From positions 1-63,402 of the forward strand of contig NZ_JAELTI010000020.1 in assembly GCF_016428755.1 (NCBI RefSeq): a DNA stretch of 63,402 bases, in the 5' to 3' direction. Positions 53,589 to 63,402 of the stretch are shown one piece after another (within the stretch, counting starts at the first letter, position 1; each line of letters opens with the position of its first letter). The position numbers and the translations under genes were made by a program. The notes beneath the pieces are model-generated. The model did no database searches. It was given only the letters and a program-made list of their open reading frames with translations, and had not been told where the DNA came from. The DNA comes from Allobosea sp. ASV33 (GTDB lineage: Bacteria > Pseudomonadota > Alphaproteobacteria > Rhizobiales > Beijerinckiaceae).

Positions 53589-54251
53589 TCAGCCCGGCTC
53601 GACGGGGACCGGGCCAACGACCCCGCCCTTGATGATATGGGTCGCGATCAGCGCTGCCAGCCGCTCCGCATCGCGCGCCTTCAGGGCCGCCATCATCTCG
53701 AAATGCTCGCGGTCGCTCTTCTGGAGCAGTTCATGCGAGCTCCACACCGTGATCTGCGAACCGCGCCCGCGGTCCCGCAGGCCCCAGATCATCTCCTCCA
53801 GCACGGCATTGCCGCAGAAGGAGTACATGAATTGATGGAAGGCGCGGTTGATCTCGCTCTGCTCGGTCCGGCTGCCGGTCGTGACCGCGGCGGAGAACTG
53901 CGCCGCGAGTGCGTCCAGCCGCGCGATCGCCGCGTCGTCGATGCGTGCGACGACGCCCTCGGCCGTGGCCCGCTCCAGGATGATCCGCGTCGCGAGGATC
54001 TCCTCATAGGTCTTCAGGTCGACCTCGGCGACGCGATAGCCCCGGTTCGGCACATGCTCGATCGTCTTGCGCACGGCGAGCTCGTCGAGCGCGCTGCGCA
54101 CGTCGAAGCGCGTCGCCTCGAAGCGCTCCTCGAGATCGATCTGGCGCAGCCATTCGCCCGGCCGGAACGCGCGCAGGCGGATCGCCTGGGCGATCTCGTT
54201 GGCGAGCATGGCGCGCCGCGTGCTGGTGTTCTTGCGTTTCCGCTCGTTCAT
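53589..54251 (-). CDS. GntR family transcriptional regulator (FCD type), second copy
   Basis: A 220-residue GntR regulator. The winged helix shows ANEIAQAIRLRAFRPGEWLRQIDLEERF then FDVRSALDELAVRKTIEH (read as DLEERFEATRFDVRSALDEL). The FCD domain follows, with ATRIILERATAEGVV and NRAFHQFMYSFCG. It is not a close copy of the first GntR protein and is of normal length. Divergent from the alpha/beta hydrolase gene, which it probably controls through the 102-base gap with a perfect palindrome. Confidence 0.88.
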   Translation of the reverse strand: MNERKRKNTSTRRAMLANEIAQAIRLRAFRPGEWLRQIDLEERFEATRFDVRSALDELAVRKTIEHVPNRGYRVAEVDLKTYEEILATRIILERATAEGVVARIDDAAIARLDALAAQFSAAVTTGSRTEQSEINRAFHQFMYSFCGNAVLEEMIWGLRDRGRGSQITVWSSHELLQKSDREHFEMMAALKARDAERLAALIATHIIKGGVVGPVPVEPG

Positions 54252-54323
54252 GAGGGGCTCTCTAGCAGGATTCGCGCAAGCTGGAAGAAGTTGGTTGCGA
54301 AGCGGACCATAACATGCGACAAA

Positions 54324-54335
54324 ATTGGCGCCAAT
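54324..54335. promoter_or_regulatory. 12-bp perfect palindrome in the GntR/hydrolase divergent promoter
   Basis: ATTGGCGCCAAT, symmetric and flanked by A/T-rich bases (AAA to the left, AATTT to the right). It sits 18 bases upstream of the hydrolase ATG and 73 bases upstream of the GntR start, a suitable place for the GntR operator. Confidence 0.45.
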
Positions 54336-54352
54336 AATTTCGCCAGAGGAGA

Positions 54353-55243
54353 ATGCCTGTGAACGCCGTGGCAGAACAGACCGCCAAGCCCGACTCCGAG
54401 GCGGCCGCCCGCGCCAAGGCGCTCTACGAATACGGCCCGACCTCGATCTATTCCGCGAAGCACGATCCGCGCTTCCCCTATTGCCTCTATGTCCCGCCGA
54501 GCCTCGGCGAGGGCGGCGAGAAGCCGGAGCTGATCGTCGCGATGCACGGCACCGGCCGCGGCTTCACCGGCTATCGCGACGCCTTCTCGGCCTTCGCCCG
54601 CTGGAACAACTGCATCATCCTGGCGCCGCTCTTCCCGATCGGCGTGATGGGCGACGGCTATCGCGACGGCTTCAAGTACATGCGCGAGGGCAATCTCCGT
54701 TACGACCATATCCTGCTCGCCATCGTCGAGGAGGTCTCCGAGCGCTACGGCATCGCCTTCGACCGTTTCGGCCTGTTCGGCTATTCCGGCGGCGGCCATT
54801 TCGCCCATCGTTTCCTGATGCTGCAGCCGCACAAGCTCTGGGGCGTCTCGATCGGCGCGCCGGGCTCGGTCACTCTGCTCGACCCCAGCCGCGACTGGTG
54901 GGTCGGCACGCGCAACTTCGCCGAACTCTTCGGCCAGGAACTCGACATCCCCGCGATGCAGCAGGTCGCGGTCCAGATGGTCGTCGGCGCCGCCGATCTC
55001 GAGACCTGGGAGATCACCCACAAGCCGGGCGGCCGCAACTGGATGCCGGACGCCAACCATGCCGGCACCAACCGGCCGGAGCGGCTGGCGAGCCTGCGCG
55101 ACAACTTCGCCGCGCACGGCATCGCCGCCCGCTTCGACCTCGTGCCGAACACGCCGCATGACGGCGTCAAGGTCGTGCCGGTCGTCGAGGATTTCTTCGC
55201 CGGCGAACTCCGCCGCATCCGCGCCGCCCGCAAGGCAGCCTGA
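54353..55243 (+). CDS. alpha/beta hydrolase
   Basis: A 296-residue (from ATG) serine hydrolase of the esterase/PHB-depolymerase-like group. VAMHGTGRGFTGYRD supplies the oxyanion-hole HGTG. FGLFGYSGGGHFAHRF holds the nucleophile Ser in GYSGGG, and TPHDGVKVVPVV the catalytic His. There is no signal peptide, so it acts in the cytoplasm. The GAGGAG site is only a few bases before the ATG at 54353 but about 7 bases before an in-frame GTG at 54359, which may be the real start. It sits between two binding-protein genes of the transporter set. Confidence 0.87.
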   Translation: MPVNAVAEQTAKPDSEAAARAKALYEYGPTSIYSAKHDPRFPYCLYVPPSLGEGGEKPELIVAMHGTGRGFTGYRDAFSAFARWNNCIILAPLFPIGVMGDGYRDGFKYMREGNLRYDHILLAIVEEVSERYGIAFDRFGLFGYSGGGHFAHRFLMLQPHKLWGVSIGAPGSVTLLDPSRDWWVGTRNFAELFGQELDIPAMQQVAVQMVVGAADLETWEITHKPGGRNWMPDANHAGTNRPERLASLRDNFAAHGIAARFDLVPNTPHDGVKVVPVVEDFFAGELRRIRAARKAA

Positions 55244-55269
55244 ACGTTCACAAGAACAGGGGAACCACC

Positions 55270-56811
55270 ATGAAGCGCTTCCTTGTCTCCGCCGCAGCGC
55301 TGGCCCTCTCGGCTGGCGCCCTGCAGGCCCAGACGCTGACGGCCGTGCTCAACGCCGATATCCGCTCGACCAATCCCGGCGTGAACCGCGACGGCAACAC
55401 CGATGCCGTCGTGATGCACATGGTCGAGGGCCTCGTCGGCTATGCCGAGGACGGCTCGGTCGGCCCGCTTCTGGCCGAGAAGGTCGAAATCTCGCCCGAC
55501 GGCAAGACCTACACCTTCCGCCTGCGCAAGGGCGTGAAGTTCCATAACGGCGCGACCATGACCTCGGCCGACGTGCTGTGGAGCTGGAGCCGCTACATGG
55601 ACCCGAAGACCGACTGGCGCTGCCTGTCCGATTTCGACGGGCGCAACGGCCTCAAGGTCGAGAAGATCGCGGCTCCGGACGGCGACACCGTCGTGATGGA
55701 TATCAACGAGCCCAACGGCCTCTTCCTCGACTCGCTCGCCCGCGCCGATTGCGGCGGCACCGCCGTGCTCCACAAGGACTCGGTCAAGGCCGATGGCAGC
55801 TGGGACAAGCCGATCGGCACCGGCCCGTTCATGCTCGGCGAGTGGAAGCGCGCCCAGTCGGTCCAGCTCCTCGCCTTCGACCAGTATGTCTCGCCCAAGG
55901 GCGACAAGCGCGACGGCTATATCGGCTCGAAGCGCCCGCTGGTGAAGGAAGCCCGCTTCATGGTCATCCCCGATGCGGCAACGGTGAAGGCTGGCCTGCT
56001 TTCGGGCTCGCTCGACATGGCGCTGATGCCGGAATCGGACGTGCCTGATCTCAAGAACGCGCCGAACCTGACGCTCGCCATCGCGCCGAACCCGGTCCGG
56101 CACAGCCTGATCATCCAGACGCGCGATCCCGTCATGAAGAACCAGGCCCTGCGCCAGGCGATCGCCGCCGCGATCGACTTCCCCGAGCTCGTCGGCAATG
56201 TCACCAACGGCCTCGGCAAGCCCAACAACTCGCCGGTCTACATGACCTCGAAATATTACGGCGACGTCGAGAAGCAGGGCTTCACATACGACCCCGCCGC
56301 GGCCAAGGCCTTGCTGCAGAAGGCCGGCTACAAGGGCGAGAAGATCACGATCCTCGCCAACAAGCGCTCCAGCGTGCCGAGCTTCAACACCGCCGTCATC
56401 GCCCAGGCGATGATGCAGGCGGTCGGCATCAATGCCGAGATCGAGGTGCTGGAATGGGCAACGCAGCTGGACCGCTACAACAAGGGCAACTACCAGATGC
56501 AGGCCTTCTCCTATTCGAGCCGCTTCGACCCCGCGCTCGGCTACGAGCAGATCGCCGGCCCGAAGGACAAGCAGCCGCGCAAGATCTGGGAGGAGCCGGA
56601 GGCGCTCGCCCTGATCCAGAAGTCGATGGTGGTGACGGATGTCGCCGAGCGCCAGAAGATCTTCGACGACCTGAACAAGCGCTTCATCGACCAGGTCCCG
56701 ACCATCTTCACCCATAACGACCTCGACATCATCGCCCACAACAAGCGCGTGAGCGGCGTGACGCCCTGGGCGTCCCAGTTGCGCCTTTGGGAAGTCAGCG
56801 TCTCCAAGTGA
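55270..56811 (+). CDS. ABC transporter family-5 solute-binding protein, paralogue 3
   Basis: A 513-residue binding protein, closest to paralogue 2 (shared GDKRDGYIGSKRPL and NADIRSTNPGVNRDGNTDAV). Its signal peptide ends LQAQ. The Cys pair remains (DWRC, RADCGG), although the second surrounding differs from the RTDCAM of the others. It starts 26 bases after the hydrolase gene. It is the copy nearest the permeases and so probably the principal partner. A stem-loop follows the stop codon. Confidence 0.92.
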   Translation: MKRFLVSAAALALSAGALQAQTLTAVLNADIRSTNPGVNRDGNTDAVVMHMVEGLVGYAEDGSVGPLLAEKVEISPDGKTYTFRLRKGVKFHNGATMTSADVLWSWSRYMDPKTDWRCLSDFDGRNGLKVEKIAAPDGDTVVMDINEPNGLFLDSLARADCGGTAVLHKDSVKADGSWDKPIGTGPFMLGEWKRAQSVQLLAFDQYVSPKGDKRDGYIGSKRPLVKEARFMVIPDAATVKAGLLSGSLDMALMPESDVPDLKNAPNLTLAIAPNPVRHSLIIQTRDPVMKNQALRQAIAAAIDFPELVGNVTNGLGKPNNSPVYMTSKYYGDVEKQGFTYDPAAAKALLQKAGYKGEKITILANKRSSVPSFNTAVIAQAMMQAVGINAEIEVLEWATQLDRYNKGNYQMQAFSYSSRFDPALGYEQIAGPKDKQPRKIWEEPEALALIQKSMVVTDVAERQKIFDDLNKRFIDQVPTIFTHNDLDIIAHNKRVSGVTPWASQLRLWEVSVSK

Positions 56812-56819
56812 GGCGGTTC

Positions 56820-56846
56820 GCCGGCCCGCCGCATGGCGGGGCCGGC
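56820..56846 (+). terminator. hairpin between SBP paralogue 3 and the permease genes
   Basis: GCCGGCCCGCC and GGCGGGGCCGGC pair with one bulged base around a GCAT loop. No T run. Such hairpins often leave more mRNA for the binding protein than for the membrane parts. Confidence 0.5.
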
Positions 56847-56925
56847 TTCGAGCATTTTCGGACGAAGCGGACTTCGGCCCGCACAGGAAATGCGGAAATG
56901 CTCCTGAGGCTTGGGAGGGCCTTTC

Positions 56926-57870
56926 ATGTTTCGCTTTGCGCTGACGCGGATCGTCATGGCATTGCCGACGCTGCTGATCGTGGCGGTATCGGTCTTCGTC
57001 CTGATCCGCCTGATCCCCGGCGACCCCGCCCAGTTGATGCTGGGTGACCTCGCGACGCCGGCAAGCCTCGCCGATCTCAGGGCCCGGCTCGGGCTCGACC
57101 AGTCGCTGCCGGTTCAGTTCGGCATCTGGATCGGCAATGTCGTGACCGGCGATTTCGGCCAGTCGATCTCCTCGCAGCAGGCGGTGCTGCCGCTGATCCT
57201 GTCGCGCTTCTGGGTCTCCGCGCAGATCGTGCTCGTCGCCGTGCTGCTGGCGAGCTGCGTCGCGGTGCCGGCCGGCGTCATCGCCGCCTGGAAGCAGGAT
57301 TCGGCGCTCGATCTCGGCCTCGTCGCGACCGCGACGCTCCTGCTCTCGATCCCGACCTTCTGGCTCGGTTTGCTGCTCCTGCTGTTCTTCGGGCTCAAGC
57401 TCGAATGGCTGCCGGTGGTCGGCTATGTCTCGATCGCCGAGAACCCCTGGGCCGGCATCCTCTACCTCATCATGCCGATCCTGACGCTGTTCCTGCACGA
57501 GATCGGCGTGATCTTGCGCATGGCCCGCGCCTCGACGCTGGAGGTGCTGCGCCTCGACTACATCACCCATGCCCGCGCCAAGGGCCTCTCGGAACGCGCC
57601 GTGCTCTGGCGCCATGCCTTCAAGAACGCCTTCGGCCCGACCTGGACGCTGATCGGCCTCGTGCTCGGCAACCTGCTCGGCGGCATCGCGGTGGTCGAGA
57701 CCGTCTTCACCATCCCCGGGCTCGGACGCCTGCTGGTCGACGCGATCTTCGCCCGCGACTATCCGGTGATCCAGGGCTGCATGCTCTTCGTCGCCTTCAC
57801 CTACGTCCTGGTGAACCTCGTCATCGACCTCTGCTACCCGGTCTTCGATCCAAGGGTGACGGCGCAATGA
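56926..57870 (+). CDS. peptide ABC transporter permease (DppB-like)
   Basis: A 314-residue inner-membrane subunit. The N-terminus FRFALTRIVMALPTLLIVAVSVFVLIRLIPGDPA is the DppB/OppB hallmark (recognise RLIPGDPA). A BPD_transp_1 domain follows, with the EAA loop LRLDYITHARAKGLSERAVLWRHAFKNAF (read as HARAKGLSERAVLWRHAFKN). GGGAGGG precedes the ATG at 56926. It overlaps the next permease by ATGA. Confidence 0.94.
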   Translation: MFRFALTRIVMALPTLLIVAVSVFVLIRLIPGDPAQLMLGDLATPASLADLRARLGLDQSLPVQFGIWIGNVVTGDFGQSISSQQAVLPLILSRFWVSAQIVLVAVLLASCVAVPAGVIAAWKQDSALDLGLVATATLLLSIPTFWLGLLLLLFFGLKLEWLPVVGYVSIAENPWAGILYLIMPILTLFLHEIGVILRMARASTLEVLRLDYITHARAKGLSERAVLWRHAFKNAFGPTWTLIGLVLGNLLGGIAVVETVFTIPGLGRLLVDAIFARDYPVIQGCMLFVAFTYVLVNLVIDLCYPVFDPRVTAQ

Positions 57871-58735
57871 GCAGCGACAGCACAACGACGGGCAGCGGCA
57901 CCGTCAGGAAGCCCAGCCGCATGAAGCTTCCCGCCCCCAATGCGATCGTCGGCGGCACGCTGATCGGCATCCTGCTCGCGACGGCCTGCACCGGCGCGCT
58001 CTGGACGCCCTATGATCCGCTCAAGCTCTCCTTCCGCGAGAAGCTGGCGGCGCCGAGCGCGCTGCACTGGCTCGGCACCGACGAGTTCGGCCGCGACGTG
58101 CTCTCGCGCCTGATGGCGGGTGCGGCGACCTCGGTCTGGATCTCGATCCTCACCGTGACGCTCGCCGTCATCGCGGGCACCACGATCGGCCTGTTCTCCG
58201 GCTATATGCGCGGCTGGACCGACCGCATCATCATGGCCTTCAACGATGCGCTGCTCGCCTTCCCCGGCATCCTGCTGGCGCTCGGCCTGCTCGCGGTGGT
58301 CGGCGCCAACAAATACGGCATCATCGTAGCGCTCGGCATCGCCTATACGCCGTCCGTCGCCCGCGTCGTGCGCGGCACGGTGCTGTCGTTGCGCGAGCGC
58401 GAGTTCATCGCGGCCTCCCGCGTGATGGGCAACTCCGAGGGCTTCACCATGGCCCGCCACATCCTGCCGAACTGCATCGCACCGCTGACCGTGCTGGCGA
58501 CCTCGATGTTCGGCTATGTCCTGCTGGCCGAGAGCGCGCTCTCCTTCCTAGGCCTGGGCGTGCCGCCGCCGGCCCCCACCTGGGGCAACATGCTCGCCGG
58601 TTCCAGGCCCTATATCGGCCAGGCCGTCTGGCTCGGCATCTTCCCGGGCCTGTGCATCTCGCTGACCCTGCTCGGCATCAACCTGCTCGGCGACGCCGTG
58701 CGCGACAGGCTCGACCCGCGGATGAGGGGCTCGCG

Positions 58736-58739
<4 letters not shown>
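57867..58739 (+). CDS. peptide ABC transporter permease (DppC-like)
   Basis: A 290-residue inner-membrane subunit. It has the DppC/OppC features: an N-terminal cytoplasmic segment, one helix, then HWLGTDEFGRDVLSRLMAGA. The BPD domain has the EAA loop REFIAASRVMGNSEGFTMARHILPN. It starts in ATGA with the upstream permease and ends in ATGA with the ATPase, so the three are translationally coupled. Confidence 0.94.
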
Positions 58740-60400
<1,661 letters not shown>

Positions 60401-60435
60401 GGCTGCCGAGCCCGTACGGCGCCACGACGTCGTCC

Positions 60436-60485
60436 CGGACAAGCCGCGACGCGGCGCCGATCCGGGATGACGGCGCGTTTCCGCA
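60436..60485. repeat. copy of the CCCGGACAAGCCGCGA/GATCCGG repeat
   Basis: CCCGGACAAGCCGCGACGCG, then GATCCGGGATGACGGCGCGTTTCC in parts. It matches the left half of the element at 10421-10520, but with GATCCGGGATGACG in place of the long second half. Confidence 0.5.
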
Positions 60486-60518
60486 TACGATCATCGCGAA
60501 CTGAACCCGAAACAGATC

Positions 60519-60572
60519 GGCCCGGAACCCATCCCCGGTGACGACACCGCATGAGGGTTTCCGGGCCTTTCT
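60519..60572 (+). terminator. terminator of the ABC transporter operon
   Basis: GGCCCGGAACCC (60519-60530) pairs with GGGTTTCCGGGCC (60555-60567) with one bulge, followed by TTTCTCT. A second perfect stem CGCTCCGC/GCGGAGCG (60575-60582 with 60589-60596) follows and could serve the convergent gene. Confidence 0.6.
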
Positions 60573-60614
60573 CTCGCTCCGCGGCGGCGCGGAGCGAAGG
60601 AAGCGAGGCGCAGA

Positions 60615-61808
60615 TCAGCGCTTGCGCTTGGCGCCGACCAGCTCGTCCCATTTGCGGAAGGCGACGACCATCTTGTCGGGCTTCAGCGGCAGTTCGATCG
60701 GGTTCTTGGCGATGAGGTCGGCATATTCCGGCCGGCCGAATTCCGCGATGACGTCCTGGCTGCGCTGCGGCGCCAGCGAGAGCGGCACGTTCTTCACCGC
60801 CGGCCCCGGATAGAGATAGCCCTCGTCATAGGAATAGGCCTGCATCTTCGGCGTCAGCACATGCGCCATGATGTCGAGCACGACGGCGAGGCGATCGTTC
60901 GGGATGCCCTTCGGCACGCACATGAAGAAGGCGTCCGAGACCCAGTGGAAGCCCTTCAGCGTCTGGATCTTGGCTTCCTTCGGCACGATGCCGAGCGCGC
61001 GCGGATTGATGTCCCAGCCCGTGGTCGAGATGATGATGTCGCGCGAGCCGTCGCCGAACTCCTTCATCGTCGCGCCGGTGCCGGCCGGATAGTACTCGAT
61101 GTACTCGCCGATCTCCTGCAGATAAGCCCAGGTCTTGTCCCAGCCATTGACCGGGTCCTGCGGGTCCTTGTCGCCGAGGATATAGGGCAGGCCCATCATG
61201 AAGGTGCGGCCCGGCCCCGAATTGGTCGGGCGCGCATACATGAACTTGTTGGGATTGGCCTTGGCCCAGGCCAGCAGCTCTTCCGCCGTGGTCGGCACCT
61301 GCTTGACGCGCGCCGGCATGTATTCCAGCAGCGGGCCTGAAGGATAGTAGTTCACCACCGCGCCGAAGCCGGCGCCCTGGACCTTGTGCAGGTTCAGCGC
61401 CGCCGGCTCGTAATTCTCCTCGATCTTCGGGAATTTCTCGGCGAAATCCGGGAAGATCTTGAGCCAGAGATTCTGCTCGAGGCCCGCCGCCAGGCCATCC
61501 GAGCCGGTCAGGACGAGGTCGAGATCGGAGCGGCCGGCATCCTGCTGCGCCTTGATCTTGCTCGCCAGCTCCGGTGCCGGCGCCTTCACATAGGTGATGC
61601 GCGAGACGAGCTTGGGATTGTTGGTGCGATAGTCGTCGAAGGCCTGCTGCATCAGGGCGAGCGCCCCGCCGACATCGATGATGTTGATACCGACAGGCGC
61701 GGACGGCAGCGCCGGCACGGCGGCCAGCGCGTTGCCTCCGCCGAGTGTCAGCGCGCCGAGCCCGCCCAGGACGGTGCGGCGATCCATGCCTTTCGAAAAT
61801 TCACTCAT
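60615..61808 (-). CDS. Tat-exported ABC transporter solute-binding protein
   Basis: A 397-residue extracellular solute-binding protein of the PotD/iron-type cluster. The N-terminus MDRRTVLGGLGALTLGGGNA is a twin-arginine signal (read as DRRTVLGGLGALTLGG). The domain continues GINIIDVGGALALMQQAFDDYR. PTNSGPGRTFMMGLPYIL and TGWDINPRALGIVPKEA are conserved-looking core parts. AAGGGGAGAAG precedes the ATG at 61808. It follows nagA by 31 bases, so it may carry an amino-sugar-related ligand. No permease or ATPase for it is in the window. Confidence 0.88.
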   Translation of the reverse strand: MSEFSKGMDRRTVLGGLGALTLGGGNALAAVPALPSAPVGINIIDVGGALALMQQAFDDYRTNNPKLVSRITYVKAPAPELASKIKAQQDAGRSDLDLVLTGSDGLAAGLEQNLWLKIFPDFAEKFPKIEENYEPAALNLHKVQGAGFGAVVNYYPSGPLLEYMPARVKQVPTTAEELLAWAKANPNKFMYARPTNSGPGRTFMMGLPYILGDKDPQDPVNGWDKTWAYLQEIGEYIEYYPAGTGATMKEFGDGSRDIIISTTGWDINPRALGIVPKEAKIQTLKGFHWVSDAFFMCVPKGIPNDRLAVVLDIMAHVLTPKMQAYSYDEGYLYPGPAVKNVPLSLAPQRSQDVIAEFGRPEYADLIAKNPIELPLKPDKMVVAFRKWDELVGAKRKR

Positions 61809-61839
61809 GCTTCTCCCCTTTTCGTTGGTTGATAGGTCT

Positions 61840-62874
61840 TCAGGCAGCCGCACCGGCGGCGTAATCGCGGCTTTCGTCGCCGACGCGCACGCTGCGGATA
61901 TGGAGATTCGGCGACCACTCGATCGCACTCTCCGGCAGGACGATACCGGCCCGCGCCAGCGCATCGGCGATGCAGGCCAGCGCATGGGTCGAGGCCATCG
62001 CGACCGCCTCTTCTGGCGTCGCGATACCCCAGGTGACGACATTGCGGACGGCGTCGTCGAGCTTCAACGCCGAACCCGCGAGCGAGACGCCACCGGGCTG
62101 GCGCACCGAGCCGTCGGCGGCCAGATCGACCGGCATCCCGGCGAAGCTGTAGCGGCCGGGCATGGCGCCGGCTGCGACCACCGCATCGGTGACCAGGATC
62201 GAGCGCTCGAAACCCTTGGCCCGGATCAGGCTCTTCAGCGCCTTCGGATGGATATGGATGCCGTCGGCGATGAAGCCGGCCATCAGCCTGTCCTCGCCGA
62301 GCTGCGCGAAAAGCGGATTGACCAGCTTGTGCATCTGCTGCGGCAGGCCGTTGCCGAGATGGGTCGAGAGCGTCGCTCCGGCATCGGCAGCCGCCTCGAC
62401 GATCGCGAAATCGGCAGCGGAATGGCCGATGGCGACGACCTTGCCCATTCCAGCCAACTGGCCGGCTAGCGCGATGCCGCCTTCAACCTCCGGCGCCAGC
62501 GTCACCATCAGGATCGGCCGCGACAAAAGCTTGTCGAGGCGCGCAACGAGTTCGGCACTCGCCGCAATCATCGCCTCCGGCGGATGGCAGCCGGCATAGC
62601 CCGCGGACGGGTTCAGGAACGGTCCTTCGAGATGATAGCCCGGGCACATCGATGGCCCGAGCCGGCTGCCGCTCACGGCGGCGTCCAGAGCCCGAAACCG
62701 CTCTTCCAGCTCATGCGGATGGGCGGTGATAATCGTCGGCAGGCAGGTCGTCACGCCCGTCGCCAGCATCGCCTCCAGCGCCCGGTCGAGCTCGGCCGCC
62801 GTGATCGTGCCGGCGTTGAAATCGACCCCGGCAAAGCCGTTCACCTGCAGATCGACGAGGCCGGGCGTGCGCAT
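61840..62874 (-). CDS. nagA: N-acetylglucosamine-6-phosphate deacetylase-like amidohydrolase
   Basis: A 344-residue TIM-barrel amidohydrolase of the NagA family, expected to remove acetate from N-acetylglucosamine-6-phosphate. HLEGPF (the metal Glu), VAIGHSAA, IADGIHIHP and LVTDAV are in place. The usual HLFNAM/HLYNAM motif is replaced by HLGNGLPQQMH, keeping the His but changing the loop that faces the substrate, so another N-acyl substrate is possible. The start follows the preceding gene's stop by 2 bases, so they form an operon. Confidence 0.87.
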   Translation of the reverse strand: MRTPGLVDLQVNGFAGVDFNAGTITAAELDRALEAMLATGVTTCLPTIITAHPHELEERFRALDAAVSGSRLGPSMCPGYHLEGPFLNPSAGYAGCHPPEAMIAASAELVARLDKLLSRPILMVTLAPEVEGGIALAGQLAGMGKVVAIGHSAADFAIVEAAADAGATLSTHLGNGLPQQMHKLVNPLFAQLGEDRLMAGFIADGIHIHPKALKSLIRAKGFERSILVTDAVVAAGAMPGRYSFAGMPVDLAADGSVRQPGGVSLAGSALKLDDAVRNVVTWGIATPEEAVAMASTHALACIADALARAGIVLPESAIEWSPNLHIRSVRVGDESRDYAAGAAA

Positions 62875-62876
62875 TC

Positions 62877-63402
62877 TCAGCCCTTCCGGCTCAGCAGCGA
62901 GGCGGCCGGCGGATCGATGAACAGCACGGTCCGCTTATGCGTCTGCAGGATCGAGGCGGGCGCCAGATTGCTGACGGGGTCTTCGAGCGCCGCCTTCGTC
63001 GCGGCCGCCTTGCGCGTGTCGGAGACCGAGAGGACGATCAATTCGCTCTTGAGGATCTGGCGGATGCTCATCGAGATCGCCTGCTGCGGCACGTCCGCGA
63101 AGCTCGGGAACCAACCCTCGCCGAATTGCTGCTGCCTGCAGGCATCGTCGAGATTGACGACGAGATAGGGCTCTTCCGTGTCGAAATCGGCCGGCGGGTC
63201 GTTGAAGGCGAGATGGCAGTTCTCGCCGATCCCGGCAAAGCAGACCGCGATGCGCTTGCCGGCGATCTGCTGGCTGAGCTGCTTCACCACTGCCGCGGGA
63301 TCACCCTCGCCATCGACGGGAATGAAGGCCGGTGCATTCTTGAGCGGCGCCATGAAGCGCTCGCGCAGATAACGCCGGAAGCTCGCCGGGTGGCTCTCGG
63401 GC
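62877..63402 (-). CDS. glucosamine-6-phosphate deaminase-like protein, 5' truncated by window edge
   Basis: The frame is open to the right edge, and the residues just before the first Met (RRYLRERF) belong to the protein, so the start is outside. The visible part carries [17 protein letters not shown], the NagB-family signature, with Cys in place of the usual Gly before the conserved His. It has [16 protein letters not shown] and ends [13 protein letters not shown]. It likely converts glucosamine-6-phosphate to fructose-6-phosphate plus ammonia, the step after NagA, which lies 2 bases downstream. Confidence 0.85.
   Translation of the reverse strand, partial: PESHPASFRRYLRERFMAPLKNAPAFIPVDGEGDPAAVVKQLSQQIAGKRIAVCFAGIGENCHLAFNDPPADFDTEEPYLVVNLDDACRQQQFGEGWFPSFADVPQQAISMSIRQILKSELIVLSVSDTRKAAATKAALEDPVSNLAPASILQTHKRTVLFIDPPAASLLSRKG

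Noticed and set aside
54781..57885. 1034-codon open frame antisense to hydrolase, binding protein and permease
   Set aside because: Runs through three well-supported genes on the other strand and shows no domain.

Overview
The window is a high-GC chromosomal segment of an alphaproteobacterium, most likely a member of the Hyphomicrobiales (Rhizobiales) and possibly Bosea-like. The lineage call is inferred from gene content: homospermidine synthase, a type III PLP ornithine/lysine decarboxylase with a long leader, an IalB-family protein, a TorF-type porin, an alphaproteobacterial Fur/Mur, and dispersed intergenic palindromes of the kind common in that order. I see no rRNA, tRNA, CRISPR array, transposase or phage gene.

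Positions 1-37400 are mostly housekeeping. In order: the 3' part of a UMF1-like MFS transporter; a polyamine neighbourhood (homospermidine synthase, an acetyltransferase, and a decarboxylase with a structured 5' leader of about 440 nt); a glyoxalase-fold protein; a Tat-exported glucan biosynthesis protein; Fur with a candidate operator; an LLM oxidoreductase; serA; an SPFH/NfeD pair; an IalB-like protein; secA divergent from a parvulin; an argJ-DMT transporter-lipoprotein-mutT run; a DUF930 protein; a YcaQ/AlkX-type glycosylase; a trimeric autotransporter adhesin with clustered repeats in its promoter; a CAP lipoprotein with a large MscS channel; an unusual ROK-family protein whose two halves appear in swapped order; a gloB operon divergent from a methyltransferase; accA; an L,D-transpeptidase; and a TorF porin.

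Positions 37400-60400 form a coherent accessory catabolic region for amide- or peptide-like compounds. The leftward arm is iclR, a fused hydantoinase A/B (oxoprolinase-type) protein, an OPT-family transporter and an AroM protein, with a perfect 9+3+9 palindrome just upstream of iclR. Rightward are an ornithine-cyclodeaminase-like protein and a P1/DmpA self-processing peptidase. Next come an M29 aminopeptidase and a GntR regulator (leftward). A rightward set follows: a C45 acyltransferase/peptidase, three paralogous family-5 solute-binding proteins with an alpha/beta hydrolase and a second GntR regulator between them, two Dpp/Opp permeases and one fused double ATPase. The likely logic is uptake of modified oligopeptides or lactam-like molecules through interchangeable binding proteins, then hydrolysis by several amidases. 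The substrate cannot be read from sequence.

Positions 60600-63402 hold a leftward amino-sugar operon: a truncated glucosamine-6-phosphate deaminase-like gene at the edge, a nagA-like deacetylase with a changed metal-site motif, and a Tat-exported solute-binding protein.
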